From NCBI RefSeq assembly GCF_030272615.1, contig NC_081407.1, positions 438,305,230 to 438,369,229 on the forward strand: a DNA stretch of 64,000 bases, written 5' to 3'. Below are positions 34,974 to 47,081 of the stretch, one piece after another. Within the stretch, counting starts at the first letter, position 1. Each line of letters starts with the position of its first letter. Source of the DNA: Cryptomeria japonica (taxonomy: Eukaryota; Streptophyta; Pinopsida; Cupressales; Cupressaceae). The notes under the pieces are model-generated. The model was not told the DNA's origin and did no database searches. It saw only the letters and a list, made by a program, of their open reading frames with translations. Both the position numbers and the translations under genes were made by a program.

Positions 34974-36289
34974 GTGTGGTTCTTTGGTGCAATACATTGC
35001 AAGTACAAGTATCGGGTAGGTACGGGGTATCGACTCCATCTGGTTTCACAGGTCTGAGCGTGCCTTATACGTCTGATGAGAGTGGAGGAGATAATTGTTG
35101 GACCCTAACTTGACCCGCAGTTACACTCATGTGAGTGTTGTCAGTCGATTGTCTTTCCCGTCTGGTTGGTATGCAAGTCATAGTGCTTTGGTTTGGTCAT
35201 TTGTGAGTTGTCATTTGATCATTCTTTGTTTTGTGTGCTTTTGTTCATCTGAATGGTTATTTAATTGAATGGATGATGCTATCTTATGTTGGCGTAATTA
35301 GTTAATTATTATGCTCTGAGATTATTGATTTAATTAAATTAATGATTTGCTAGATTAAATGGTTAAATGGCTTATTTCATTGTGTAAAGTTGCATTAATA
35401 TATTGTGTGGAAGGAAACAAATTATTGCCCATCCATTTAAGTGTTAAATGATTATGTTGAAGGAAAGTATTATGGAAAATAGAAAATAAAATAAAAATCT
35501 TTTCTTTTTACCTTTCCATTTGACTTTTGCATTTTAGTTGTTGGAAAAGAATTGTTTTTGGAAAAGAAAAAATCTGATTTCTTTTTACTTTTTAAATAAA
35601 TTAATCTGATTGGTGGAGAAAACTTTCAACCTAGAAAGTTTAGGTTGAAATTATTTTCCCCATATATTCTTGGAAATTCGCGAGAAGAAGAGGTAGAATT
35701 TTTGGAGAGAAATTTGGAAAACCATTCTAAAGGAGGAGCTGGAATTTGAGTTGGTTGCAAGGATTGGGATTCTCCATCATTTTGCTTGCTAGTTTGCTTG
35801 AAGGTTGGATAATCTCTTCTTGTTTTAAATTTAATTTTGAAATTTTCAATTGCTTCCCGTGTGTTGAAAAAATGCAAATCTCCTTCTAAATTCTTGTGGA
35901 ATGATTGGAATGGAAGAAGAAATGCCTGTTATTGTTGATTTTGTGAAGCTTATATCATATGATTGCTTATAGAAAAGAAATGGTTCATTTCTCTATTTGA
36001 TGTATGTTTTTGTTATTCAAAATTAACTTCTGGAATTACCTATTCTATTGTTGCCTAAATTGTTATCTATTGGGTTCTTGTGTGATTTTATTTCTCCATT
36101 TACCTTACTGGTAAATATCCCTTTGAAATTTGGATCTTGGCACTGTGTGTGTGTTTGTGCCCATGAAAAGATCAGGGAATGAATCATTTTCATGTTTAAA
36201 CGGTTTTGTGGCATGTTGATTTTAATGCTTTTGAACCATGTAATTATTCTATGCATGGACCTTACCTTACCCCGTGGCGGGCTAGTCCC

Positions 36290-36560
36290 ACCACGCGGGT
36301 CGGTAGTGTCTGCTACCCACAGGTAGAAGTACTACCGGTCGACAGTACTGCTACGTGGTAGTGACACTACAAGTCGGTAGGATTGCTTCCGGTTGATAGC
36401 AGTGGTACCGGTTGGTAGTGGCTGCTACCGGTAGTAACAACACTACCGGTTGATAGGACTACTACCAGTTGGTAGCGGCTGTTATCGGTCGGCATCAGTG
36501 CTACCGGTTGGTAGGCTTGCTACCAGTCGACAGGTAGTGTCTGTTGCCTCAGTAGAAGCA
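36290..36560. repeat. Degenerate minisatellite with palindromic core
   Basis: About ten variants of CTACCGGTTGGTAG spaced by 8-15 bases (for example 36332, 36413, 36432, 36450, 36507). The core is nearly self-complementary, so each unit could fold into a small hairpin. No counterpart is visible in the related element X. Confidence 0.75.
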
Positions 36561-38372
36561 CTACTGCGGGTTGGCCTTGGCCCCCATGTAACACTTTTAC
36601 CTTCGTGGTACACCCCCTTTTCATGTGCTGTGAATTTTATTTAAATGAAATATTTTTAAAGTGGTTTTTAATGTTAAATATAAATAGTAATTTTCGAATG
36701 ATTATTATTCTGTAGTTTAATAAATTTATCAATGGAAATCAAGGCATGAATTAGTAATGCAAATTGGTAATTTGGATATGTTCTAAAAATGAATTAAATT
36801 CATGTTAGGAATTCATGTTTAATTCGGTTGAATGTTTAATATGGATTTCATTCTTGATGGAATATGGATTTGGAAATTGAATAGATGTGAATGTTGTAAA
36901 AGAGTATTTTATTTAATTTTCAATCAATGATGTTGAAAGTGCTTATGATGGTGATTTTCTCAAAGATTGTCTAAGTCCGGACTTAGTGAAATTAGCTTTC
37001 TTTGCATGAGTTATATTGTGTTATTTATGGTCCGTGGTTCAATCGTCCTATGGTGGCGTATTGAGTACCTTTGACCAAGTGATATATGATGACTTCGTTG
37101 TCTTAACCATGTAGTGTCTTGCCTTATGGTTAACCAAGAGTCAGTATGTCCTTGTTTTGACCACTTGTTTTTGGATAGTGGTGTTATGGTTGTCTGCTTC
37201 ACCATAGGGTCCTTGTGGAGTGACCATGTTTGTTTAGTGTCCTTTGAGAGAGTGGCTTTCGAGTGGGGGTCGCGCCCAAAGTGGTTGGCAGGACAACCCA
37301 TCAAAATTCAGGTAATAAAGTGATAATCTAATTAACTGATTAGGTGGGTAGTTCATAACATTAAATAAGATATTGTACCTTGTTCATAGGTGAGTGCTTG
37401 TACAAGGCTCATAATGTAGTGAGAAGGCCTGAAATGGCAAACCGACCATCTTGTCTTCACGAATGGCTGGTAGGGTCCGCTGTGACTTAGTTGGAGCTGG
37501 AGGTTCGGGAAAGGTTACCAGGGTAACCCAGGATGGGGGTCGGGACCTATTAAAGCCAACCATGGTAACCATTGTAAGCTATGCGATGAAAATCTCTCTT
37601 TAGGTTCACTTATGGTTTGTGATGTCGGTTCACTTGTGTATTTGTGATGTTGAGTCACCTAGATTATTGTGGAGTCGTATTGTGCTGTCATGGACTTGTA
37701 TTGTTTTGTCAACCATGTCATGCTTTTGCTTGCTTGAGAGTCCTTTGCTATCTCCTAGCACAATGGGGTGATTCCATTTTGGGAATTACATGGTCGGGTG
37801 GTAGTTCCACTTCCCATTGGATGTTCTTGTTTGTACCTTCATGCGAGGATTGGCTTAGCAAGTGTTTCTGTGGTTCGTGGCTCATGCTCTATCGCATGTT
37901 GGAGATTATTGTTATTTGGAGACCTATGTGGTCATTGTATCATGATCTTTTGTAACCTTGTAATTGGTTAAGTTGTATCTTTATATGTATATTGAGAAGC
38001 CATGTATTGGAAGATAAATGTAATCCTATGTTTGGGATGTTTTATCAGTTTCCTTTATGATATGTGTAAATGCTTATTGAAGAGAAACTATGTTGTATCT
38101 TTTCAATCCTTCAATGGTGTATCTGTTATTGCATATGGCTTATTGTGATCATTTAGTTAATGATGGTTTATTGGATTAACCTTAATTGTGGAGTTTATCT
38201 TGTTGGTTTTAATTCTTCATTGCTAACCCTTAAGGAATTCTAGTGTAAGTCTTTTGCTTGTGTTATCATGCATGTTGTGTTTAATGCACCTATTATGTTT
38301 ATACTTAAAAAAAAAAAAGTTATTTCACCCTTGTTGTGGGTTTTCCTTCGGGGTTCCTGGTGGGGCATTACA

Positions 38373-38556
38373 CCTACACTCAAAATATTATGCCTTAAAC
38401 CTTCAACATAATAAATATTATCAGTGTTATGCTTACCATCCAATGATATAGTTCCTCTTCCTTTGATCATTCATGCTTTGTCATCTCCAAATCTAACCGG
38501 ACCACCATCAAATTCTTGCAATGATAGAAAATTCCTTTTATCTATAGTCATATGTT
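38373..38556 (-). pseudogene. Copia A protease, middle part
   Basis: A 180-base island of copia A between X' and copia B. It encodes the segment after the Asp-Ser-Gly active site: Met-Thr-Ile-Asp-Lys-Arg-Asn-Phe-Leu, then Lys-Gly-Arg-Gly-Thr-Ile-Ser-Leu-Asp-Gly-Lys, then Gly-Leu-Arg-His-Asn-Ile-Leu-Ser-Val, the copia protease to GAG-pre-integrase run. One stop. Confidence 0.85.
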
Positions 38557-40036
38557 TGATAACTCAATGATGAACGGATAGTACCAAACCGGTACTCAGA
38601 GGGGGGGGTGAATCAGTACAGACAAAAACACACTCTTAAACTGGTTTGTCAGCAAACATTGTGCATTGACAAACAAATAGTAACACCGGTCCTAAAAAAG
38701 AGTACAACCGACAGAACTCAAAATAACTGAGACAAGCATAAACCGGTTGACAACTATCTTCTCATCTACTCTAACACTTCATTTCCATTTCACCCTTATG
38801 CATGAACAAGTAATCTAGCATCAAAGATATACATATAAGCAACTAGATAATTCACCACTTGACAGAAAACAACAAAGCATCACATGAAGAAGACATCACA
38901 CATGACACACATATTTTTCACGTGGAAACCCAACTGGGAAAAACCATGGTGGGGATGAATACCCACAAGCTTGTTTTTTAACTCTTTAGAAGTCCACTCT
39001 GTTAGGAGCCTTGTCCGGTTAAAGGCTGATACAATAGGTTATGTTAGGAACCGATCATGTTAGGGATCACCCAGCTAAGGGATGGCTAGAATACCCGGTT
39101 AAGGGTTAAACCCTATTAAATGTTACCTTGTTAGAGGATTTCAAGAACTCAATGGTTTTGAGTCACCCTGTTAAAGGATTTATAACAAGCTGGTTAAAGC
39201 TACCTTGTTAAAGGATTTCTCAACTGTTGAGGTGGTTAGAGATCAATAGGTATTACAATGATCTGGTAATAGTACTCAATGCAATGCAGATCTGCTTAAG
39301 CTCCTCTTCACCTTCTGCACTTACACTCTGCAGGTATCAATTATCTCCTTTGGTCTGGCAAGAATCACGTATCCCTTCTCTTGGATACACACATGCAACT
39401 TTTGCCAACAACCCTAGAAAGTATCACAACATCGACCTTATAGGAAAACAGATAGGTCGGTAGCATAAACCCTAAACCCTAAACCTGTTAGGTTAAGGAA
39501 TTCAAACGGTTCAATCCTGACCATTGAGCACACTACATTAAATGCAACAGTCTTGATCCAATCTCAAGACATTCTCCATCATTCATTTTCCACCAATTTC
39601 ATAGTGGTTGATAACCCATCACACGTTATCACCGTTTACAGACTTCGCACATTCCCGAGGTAGATAGGAACAATCTCCTTCATGCAAGATCCTTCACGTG
39701 CACAAGGCTTACGTGGAAATATGATCTATTCTTCGTTACCATGCAAACTCATCACACAAAGTCATCGGTTGAGCCACATAGGCTTGAAGCACTTCAACCG
39801 TAAATCCTAAAGTTGAGACTACCAACCCGTAGTCATACAATGCTTCCATGTGTCGGTTCCCATAACTATATGTCGGTTCACCTTGAACAAACACACCGCT
39901 TCACTTTGGCACAAATGTCGGTTCACAGTGTTATACCAGTTCTCACATATGCCGGTTCTCAACTCTTCAGCATATTGACATCAATGACAATATACAATGT
40001 CATTATGTCCTCATACCGGTTCACATAATGCCAACA
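38557..40036 (-). repeat. Copia B 3' LTR
   Basis: In element sense TGTTGGCATTATG (40036) to GAGTTATCA (38557). Contains a telobox (39467-39484), TATA-like box (39437-39445), mini-palindrome array (about 38985-39215) and the C-rich hairpin with stem GTACT/AGTAC (38592-38619). Confidence 0.92.
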
Positions 40037-40048
40037 ATCTCCCCCTTT
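40037..40048 (-). other. Polypurine tract of copia B
   Basis: In element sense AAAGGGGGAGAT abuts the LTR TGTTGGC. Further tracts at about 40136-40143 and 40194-40201 repeat the layout seen in A and C. Confidence 0.85.
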
Positions 40049-40281
40049 GGCATTGATGGCAATATACAAAGATATCTCTCCACTTCACATCTTCTCCCCC
40101 AATTTCTGCAGATATCTTCTTTGCTTCACATCTTCTCCCCCTTTGACAACAATGCCAAAGTGGAGGGATAAGCTTCCCTATTCCATTATGCTACTCCCCC
40201 TGAGGAGTAGCATCCTTCAACACATCAATCCTGAAGAAAAATTTTACTATGCAATACTTGACTGATGTCGAGGATATACCT

Positions 40282-40944
40282 TTAGTTTACCTCCTGAAGG
40301 GGCAATACCCCTAATTCACCTCTTAAGTACATAAATGTAGCCTTTGGGAGAGGCTTAGTGAATATGTCTGCTAACTGCTCCTGACTGGAAACATGTTCTA
40401 GTGCAATCTCTTTGTTTTGAACCTTTTCCCTCAAGAAATGATACTTAAGCTCAAAGTGCTTGGTTCTAGAATGTAAAACCGGATTCTTGGAGATATAATA
40501 TGCACTAGTATTGTCACAAAATATACTTATCGGTTTAGATACAAGAATTTTGAAGCCATTTAATACATGCTTCATCCAAATTGTTTGAGTGCAGTTCATG
40601 AAAGCTACAACATACTCTGCTTCCACTGTAGACTGAGAGATACAACTCTGCTTCTTACTCATCCATGAGACCAGTCTACCACCGAGAAAGAAAGCACCAC
40701 CAGTTGTGCTCTTCCGGTCATTTATATTGTCTGCCCAATCAGCATCTGTGTATACTTTCAAGTTGAAATCCTTGCTATATGGATACCACAATCCATAGTC
40801 AACAATTCCCTTCAGATACCTAAGAATCCGCTTGACTGCAACCAAGTGGGATTCTCTTGGGTTTTTTTGGAATCTTGCAGTAATTCCAACTGCATGTGCA
40901 ATATCTGGTCTGCTATGCACTACATAATGCAACTTACCAATCAT
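40282..40944 (-). CDS. Copia B RNase H and RT C-terminus
   Basis: 220-codon open frame. Ile-Gly-Lys-Leu-His-Tyr opens the connection domain. RNase H follows with Thr-Asp-Ala-Asp-Trp-Ala (first catalytic Asp), Ser-Thr-Val-Glu-Ala-Glu-Tyr (catalytic Glu), Cys-Asp-Asn-Thr-Ser-Ala (second Asp) and the closing Asp-Ile-Phe-Thr-Lys-Pro-Leu-Pro. All catalytic positions are present, so this domain looks intact though separated from RT by a frameshift near 41100 and a stop near 40945. Removes RNA from RNA-DNA hybrids during replication. Confidence 0.88.
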   Translation of the reverse strand: MIGKLHYVVHSRPDIAHAVGITARFQKNPRESHLVAVKRILRYLKGIVDYGLWYPYSKDFNLKVYTDADWADNINDRKSTTGGAFFLGGRLVSWMSKKQSCISQSTVEAEYVVAFMNCTQTIWMKHVLNGFKILVSKPISIFCDNTSAYYISKNPVLHSRTKHFELKYHFLREKVQNKEIALEHVSSQEQLADIFTKPLPKATFMYLRGELGVLPLQEVN

Positions 40945-41102
40945 TGATCAGAATTCCTTCTCATCAACCAATGTTGCATCATCTTCTTTGGATAGTTTAC
41001 AACTGGTCACCATCAGAGTACCAACCGGTTTGCTATCTTCCATGCCAAAGGTCTTCAACACCTCTTTGACATACTTGGACTGAGTGATAAAGATTCCATC
41101 TT

Positions 41103-41720
41103 TCATTTGCTGGATCTGCAATCCAATGAAGAATTTAATCTCCCTATGAGTGACATTTCAAACTCTTTCTTCATCTCATCTGCAAAATCATGACTCATCT
41201 TGTCATCTCCACCAAAGATAATGTCATCAACAAATACCTCACAGATTAGGATCTGATCTCCTTCAGACTTCAAGTAGATATTGCTATCTTCAGTTGTTCT
41301 CTCAAATCCAATCTTCACAAGATGGGAATGGAGACGTTCATACCATTCTCTAGGTGCCTGCTTTAGACCATATAAGGTTTTATGTAGCCTACATACCATG
41401 CCACTATCTTCAGATAGGGAAAACCCATCTGGTTGCTCAATATACACCTCCTCTTCAAGTACACCATTTAGGAATGCAGATTTTATATCCATTTGATATA
41501 CTTTGAAACCTTTAAAAGCTGCATATGCAAGAAGCATATGAACTCCTTCCAATCTGGCTACAGGAGAAAAGGTTTCTCCATAGTCTTCTCCTTCTTCTTG
41601 TGCATGTCCTTTGCACACCAATATGGCTTTGTTCCTAATCACTATGCCATCCTCATTCAGCTTATTTCTGAAAACCCATTTGGTACCAATGGCATTTTTA
41701 TGCTCCGGTCTGGGTACCAA
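41103..41720 (-). CDS. Copia B reverse transcriptase
   Basis: 205-codon open frame with Asn-Ala-Ile-Gly-Thr-Lys-Trp-Val-Phe (start of RVT_2), Tyr-Gln-Met-Asp-Ile-Lys-Ser-Ala-Phe-Leu-Asn (first catalytic Asp), Leu-Tyr-Gly-Leu-Lys-Gln-Ala-Pro-Arg and Phe-Val-Asp-Asp-Ile-Ile-Phe-Gly (catalytic Asp pair). The frame slips near 41120 in the Phe-Leu-Gly-Leu-Gln segment, then continues as the RNase H frame. A stop (Asp-stop-Ile-Glu-Lys) near 41745 separates it from the integrase tail. Confidence 0.88.
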   Translation of the reverse strand: MVPRPEHKNAIGTKWVFRNKLNEDGIVIRNKAILVCKGHAQEEGEDYGETFSPVARLEGVHMLLAYAAFKGFKVYQMDIKSAFLNGVLEEEVYIEQPDGFSLSEDSGMVCRLHKTLYGLKQAPREWYERLHSHLVKIGFERTTEDSNIYLKSEGDQILICEVFVDDIIFGGDDKMSHDFADEMKKEFEMSLIGRLNSSLDCRSSK

Positions 41721-41749
41721 AGACCATGTACCATTTTTCTCTATTTAGT

Positions 41750-43071
41750 CAAGTTCCTCTTCCATTGCCTTGATCCAGTCTTCATCTTTATGGGCCTCTT
41801 TGAATGATTTAGGCTCAAATTCAGAGATCATACATGAGTTTTCTCTGACCTTTCTTCTTGTAAGGATTCATTCATCCTTATCTCCTATGATCTGCTTAGG
41901 ATCATGATTCAGCTTGACATACCGAGGAATGGTCTTGATGGATTCCTCTTGCTTTTCTTCTTCATCCTCATCTCCATCAGTATCAGCATCTACATCTACT
42001 AGTGTAGGAACACTATTACTAGTACTTGGTTGACTGACAACCGGTTCCTAGAAGGTTACAACCGGTTCATTTACCGCTTGCTCACTGCCAGTTTCCTTAG
42101 TTTTCTCAGAGGTTTCATCAACTCTTACATTGATGTTTTCCATAATTCTCTGAGTCCTATTGTTGAAACACTTGAGAGCTTTGCTCTTGGTAGAATATCC
42201 TATGAATATTCCCTCATCATATTTCGCATCAAATTTGCTCTGGTGTTCACTCTTCTTGATGTAACATTTGTTACCAAACACTCTAAAGTAGCTAACCACA
42301 GGTGTCTTACCGGTCCAATACTCAAGGAGTTTTATCCTTACCTTTCTTGATGAGTACCTGATTCATTGTGTAGACTATAGTGCTCACCGCTTCTCTCCAA
42401 AAGGTGTGAGCTACCTTTCCTTGAATCAACATGGTTCTAGTTGCTTCAACCATAGTCCGGTTATTCCTCTCTGCTAGGCCATTCTGCTGTGGAGTCTGGG
42501 GGGCAGATAGTTATCTCTTGATGCCATGTTCTTCACAGTACTTGTTGAATTCATCGGAAGTGAATTCCCCTCCTTGATCAGTTCTCAGACACTTGATCCT
42601 TTTACCACTTTCCTTCTCCACTAATGCTCTAAAAGCTTTGAACTTTAAAAAGGCTTCAGGCTTATCTTTCAAGAATGTGACCCACATCATTCTTGAGCAG
42701 TCATCAGTGAGAATCATGAAGTACCTATCACCCTGCACACTTCTAGTTTTCATAGGACCACACAAATCAGTATGCACAAGATCAAGCAAGTTGTCAGCAG
42801 TCAAAGATTTACCTTTAAAGGTTGAGGAAGACATTTTCCCTAATTGACACTCTCTACACTAGGTATTATCCGGTTTGCTTAGCACTAGCAACCCTCTAAC
42901 TACCTTGATCTTACTAGCCTTCACAATGTTATCAAAGTTTACATGGCAGAGTCTCCTATGCCATATCCAGCTATCATCAAATTTAGCCATAAGACATGTA
43001 CTTATATTTGCATTTAGCTTAAATAGGTTACCTTTGGTTTGCAAGTCGGTGGCCACCAATTCACCACTCTT
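41750..43071 (-). pseudogene. Copia B integrase (broken)
   Basis: GAG-pre-integrase and HHCC (His-Arg-Arg-Leu-Cys-His...Cys-Arg-Glu-Cys, 42950-42845), then Thr-Asp-Leu-Cys-Gly-Pro, Asp-Gln-Gly-Gly-Glu-Phe and Gln-Asn-Gly-Leu-Ala-Glu-Arg give the DDE triad (42780-42480). Tyr-Phe-Arg-Val-Phe-Gly-Asn-Lys and Glu-Gly-Ile-Phe-Ile-Gly-Tyr-Ser (about 42290-42200) mark the C-terminal part, followed by an acidic linker (about 41990-41940). Stops near 43070, 42857 and 42510 and a frameshift near 42340. Confidence 0.85.
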
Positions 43072-44292
43072 TCATTTGATTCTGCAAACTTCATTCTTGA
43101 ATTCCAGAGTGAGACCACTATCATTCAGCTGGGAAACACTCAGAAGTTTATGTCTGAGACCATCAACCCAATACACATTGTCAACACTACTCTTTCCATT
43201 CAGAGAGATGGAACCTCTACCTTTGACCATGCATGGTGCATCATTGCTAAAGAGAACCACACCACCATAATACTCTTCCAAGGATAGAAACTTTCTTCGG
43301 TCACCAATCGTATGGTGAGAACAGCCACTGTCAATGATCCATTCATTGCAATTATCAAACTGGGAGACAAGAGCCTTCTTGTCTGCCACAAAATAGTTTC
43401 TTCGATTTCCTCCTTTGAATTTCTTGAACCTTTCCAGTTTGTCCTTGTTGTTGCCATTAGGATAGTTTACAGCAATATGTCCTATCTGGTTACAAGAAAA
43501 GCATTTCAAAGGTAGCTTACCTTTGTATTTGCTGGTTCCTTTAGGAATTTTCTTGGCAAGGAGAGCTTCAAATGCCATCAGAATCTCCTCATCATCCATT
43601 TCTCTGCTCTGTCTTGGTTCGCCACTAGTGCTAGCTTCTTTTCCTTTTTTGGATGGTACAGCAGAAGCTTTAAAAGCCGATTCAATCTTTTGAACACTAC
43701 CATCAAAACTATTTAGCTCATAGGTTGTCAACTTTGCAATGATGGAGTCTAGGGATACCTTAGTCTTGTCTATTGATCTCAGCTCCTGAATAGCATCAAC
43801 CCTTATTGCATAGACCGGCAATAGGGATCTCAGGACTTTGCTTACCACAGTGGAATCTTCTATTTTACCACCTACACTCTTGATATCTCCAACAATGGTT
43901 TTGATTCTTATTCCATACTGTTGAATGGTCTCACCTTCAACCATCTGCATGTCTTCAAACTTCCCTCTAAGGCTTTCTTCCTTAGCATGTTTTACATGCT
44001 CATCACCGCCATAGATATTTTCAAGAGTATCCCATACCTCTTTGGGATTTACCTTATCTTGGATATCAATAAACTCAATGTCAGATAAACTAATAATTAG
44101 GGCTTCCATGACTTGCCCATTCTCTTGCATCTCTCTCTTTTGGTCATCGGTGAGAGTACCGATAGGGGCAACATAGGCATTCTCAACATAGCTCCAGTAT
44201 TGAGCACCCATGCTTTTGATGTATATCTTCATTTTGTCTTTCCATATATTGAAATTTTCTCTGTTAAACTTTGGACCTTCCCTCTTTATCAT
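43072..44292 (-). CDS. Copia B gag and protease
   Basis: 406-codon open frame from ATG 44292. A DUF4219/UBN2-type gag (Trp-Lys-Asp-Lys-Met-Lys; Val-Trp-Asp-Thr-Leu-Glu-Asn-Ile-Tyr-Gly; Gly-Glu-Thr-Ile-Gln-Gln-Tyr) is followed by a zinc knuckle Cys-Phe-Ser-Cys-x4-His-x4-Tyr in which the last Cys has become Tyr. The protease has Ile-Asp-Ser-Gly-Cys-Ser-His-His (residues about 322-329) and Leu-Leu-Ser-Val-Ser-Gln-Leu near the end. The start is the first ATG after the PBS (59 bases away). Gag assembles the particle; protease matures it. Confidence 0.9.
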   Translation of the reverse strand: MIKREGPKFNRENFNIWKDKMKIYIKSMGAQYWSYVENAYVAPIGTLTDDQKREMQENGQVMEALIISLSDIEFIDIQDKVNPKEVWDTLENIYGGDEHVKHAKEESLRGKFEDMQMVEGETIQQYGIRIKTIVGDIKSVGGKIEDSTVVSKVLRSLLPVYAIRVDAIQELRSIDKTKVSLDSIIAKLTTYELNSFDGSVQKIESAFKASAVPSKKGKEASTSGEPRQSREMDDEEILMAFEALLAKKIPKGTSKYKGKLPLKCFSCNQIGHIAVNYPNGNNKDKLERFKKFKGGNRRNYFVADKKALVSQFDNCNEWIIDSGCSHHTIGDRRKFLSLEEYYGGVVLFSNDAPCMVKGRGSISLNGKSSVDNVYWVDGLRHKLLSVSQLNDSGLTLEFKNEVCRIK

Positions 44293-44350
44293 TAGACTGG
44301 GATCTTTACCTCAAGCGGTTAATCTTATAACACAGAGGACCCGGAGGACG

Positions 44351-44363
44351 CTCTGATACCAAT
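44351..44363 (-). other. Primer binding site of copia B
   Basis: In element sense ATTGGTATCAGAG directly follows the 5' LTR; complementary to the 3' end of initiator Met-tRNA. Confidence 0.9.
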
Positions 44364-45835
44364 TGATAACTCAATGATGAATGGATAGTACCAAACTGGT
44401 ACTAAGAGGGGGTTGCTGAATCAATATAGACAAAAACACACTCTTAAACTGGTTTGTCAGTAGACACTATGCATTGACAGACAAATAGTAACACCGGTCC
44501 TAAAATAGAGTACAATCGGCAGAACTCAGAATAACTGAGAAAAGCATAAACCGGTTGACACCTATCTTCTCATATACTCTAACACTTCATTTCCATTTCA
44601 CCCTTATGCATGAACACGTAATCTACCATCAAAGATATACATATAAGCAACTAGATCACAATGATTCACCGCTTGACATAAAACAACAAAGCATCACATG
44701 AAGAAGACATCACACATGACACACATATTTTTCACATGGAAACCCAACTAGGAAAAACCATGGTGGGGATGAATACCCACAAGCTTGTTTTTGAACTCTC
44801 TATAAGTCTACTCTATTAGGAGCCTTGTCTAGTTAAAGATTGATACAATAGGTTTTGTTATGAACTGATCCTATTAGGGATCACCCAGTTAAGGGATGGC
44901 TAGAATACTCGGTTAAGGGTTAAACCTTGTTAAAGGTTACCTTGTTAGAGGATTTCAAGAACTCAATGGTTTTGAGTCACCCTGTTAAAGGATTTACAAC
45001 TAGCTGGTTAAAGCTACCTTGTTAAGGGATTTCTCAACTATTGAGGTGGTTAGAGATCAATAGGTATTACAATGATCTGGTAACAACACTCAATGCTAAT
45101 GCAAATCCACTTAAGCTCCTCTTCACCTTCTACACTTACACTCTGCAGGTATCACTTCTCTCCTTTGGTCTGGAAAGAATCACGTATCCCTTCTCTTGGA
45201 TACACACACACAACTTTTTCTAACAACCCTAGAAAGTATCACAACATTGACCTTATAGGAAAATAGATAGGTCGGTAGCATAAACCCTAAACCCTAAACC
45301 TGTTAGGTTAAGGAATTCAAACGGTTCAATCCTAACTGTTGAGCACACTACATTAAATGCAATATTCTTGAGCCAATCTCAAGACATTCTCCATCGTTCG
45401 TTTTCCATCGATTTCATAGCGGCTGATAACCCATCACACGCTATCACCATTTACAGACTTCACACATTCCCAAGGTAGATAGGAATAATCTCCTTCATGC
45501 AAGATCCTTCACGCACACAAGGCTTACGTGGAAACATGATCTATTCTTCGTTACCATGCAAACTCATCACACAAAGTCACCGGTTGAGCCACATAGGCTT
45601 GAAGCACTTCAACCGGAAACCCTGAAGTTGAGACTACCAACCAGTAGTCATACAATGCTTCCATGTGCCGGTTCCCATAGCTATATGCCGGTTCACCTTG
45701 AACAAACACACCGCTTCACTTTAGCACAAATATCGGTTCACAGTGTTATACCGGTTCTCACCTCTTCAACATATTGACATCAATGGCAACATACAATGTC
45801 ATTATGTCCTCATACTGGTTCGCATAATGCCAACA
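44364..45835 (-). repeat. Copia B 5' LTR
   Basis: Partner of 38557-40036 with about 6% sampled difference. Telobox 45281-45300, TATA-like CCTATAAGG (minus sense) 45251-45259 and mini-palindrome array about 44795-45035. Drives the minus-strand transcript. Confidence 0.92.
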
Positions 45836-47024
45836 ATGATGTGAACATCCACTGTCTATCACCCGTTCATCCTTGTCTTCAATTTTAATAGCAAGGGTCT
45901 TTTCATCATTTTGAATAACAGGTGTCGAAGCATCTTCCTTGATAGCCAAAAATACCCATTCATTTCCATTGCTGGATCCACTAGCTAAATCTTGTGTCAG
46001 TTCATCATCAGAATTAGTCACACCTTCCTCATCCGCATAGTAACAAGATTTGTCTTTGTTTCTCCTATACTTATGCTTGTTCTAATAAACATGGTTAGGC
46101 CTAAAAGATCTTCTAGCTTTCTCTTCAAATCTTGAATTCCTTTCAAGACATCTAGATGAAAAATGAACTATCTTATTACATGCAAAACATTTAAAAGGTG
46201 ATTTTCCTTCATACTTATTTCCTATCAAACCTTTAGGTACTCTTCTAGCAAATAGGGCTTGAAGTTGCTCAAACTCATCATATTCTTTCCTCATTTCCTC
46301 TATTTCCTTCACATATAAAGCTTTGCAATCACTCTTGTCGGTTGATGATGCAGATGTGTGAAAAGAAAATTCAATCTTTGCAGCTTCTTAAGGACCAAAT
46401 TCTTCAAGCTAAAAAGAAGATAATTTTTCAACCAATGTATCCCTATTAACAGAAGTGTTTGTCATTGTTCTCAACTCATTAATTGCAATAGCCTTCATCC
46501 TGTAAGCTGGTGGCAAATCTCTCAATACTTAAGAAACAATCTCATCTTTGCTCAGTGATCCACCACAGCACTGAATTCACATAACAATTTCATTAACTCT
46601 TTTCATAAAAGCAGTAATCCTTTCATCTTCTTCCATCTTCATATTCTCATACCTCACCCGGTAACCATCAAGTTTAGAAATTTTAACAGTAGGGGCACCT
46701 TCATTGAGAGACTCTAACTTATCCCATATAGCCTTCACAGATGATTGGTCAGTTAATCCTATAATTTTGCTGATCAAAAAGTGCGCTCAAGAGTGCTTCT
46801 CTAGCTCTATAGTCATTTTCAATGTCCTTATCCAAGTTTGTCAGAGGAGGATTTCTAGATGCCGGATTATGAAGAGTATATCCTTTCTCCGTGATCTCCC
46901 AAATCTCTTTCCCAATACATATTAAATGAGTCTCCATCTGAATCTTCCATACCCTATAATTTGTCGAATCAAGCTTAGGGGTTTCTCTCCGGAAAATAGA
47001 TGTAGCTGAACTATTAGTTGTCAT
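45836..47024 (-). pseudogene. Copia A gag and protease start
   Basis: From ATG 47024: Ala-Thr-Ser-Ile-Phe...Leu-Asp-Ser-Thr-Asn-Tyr-Arg-Val-Trp-Lys (DUF4219-like), a frameshift near 46760, then Val-Lys-Ala-Ile-Trp-Asp-Lys-Leu-Glu (UBN2) and Arg-Tyr-Glu-Asn-Met-Lys-Met. A zinc knuckle Cys-Phe-Ala-Cys-x4-His-x4-Cys (about 46185-46145; the Gly before His is Val) and the protease Val-Ile-Asp-Ser-Gly-Cys-Ser-His-His end at copia B. Stops near 46560, 46390 and 46080. Confidence 0.85.
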
Positions 47025-47060
47025 AGGATCTTCCTCAAGTGGTTAAGCTTTTGTAGAGAG

Positions 47061-47081
47061 GACCAGGCTCTGATACAAGTT
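47061..47081 (-). other. Primer binding site of copia A
   Basis: In element sense AACTTGTATCAGAGCCTGG follows the LTR. The core TGTATCAGAGCC differs by one base from the initiator-Met type TGGTATCAGAGC seen in B, C and E. Confidence 0.8.

Larger units (their letters stand above)
38557..45835 (-). mobile_element. Copia B: full-length Ty1/copia element
   Basis: 7.3 kb, minus strand. LTRs 44364-45835 (5') and 38557-40036 (3'), PBS 44351-44363, PPT 40037-40048. Flanks ATGTT (38552-38556) and ATGAT (45836-45840) are a TSD with one change. It splits copia A protease just after the His-His of its Asp-Ser-Gly-Cys-Ser-His-His motif; frame resumes across it. It is otherwise uninterrupted, with few lesions: a stop after the 406-codon gag-protease frame, stops and frameshifts in integrase, one frameshift before RNase H. 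LTRs differ at about 16 of 265 sampled bases. Confidence 0.93.
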
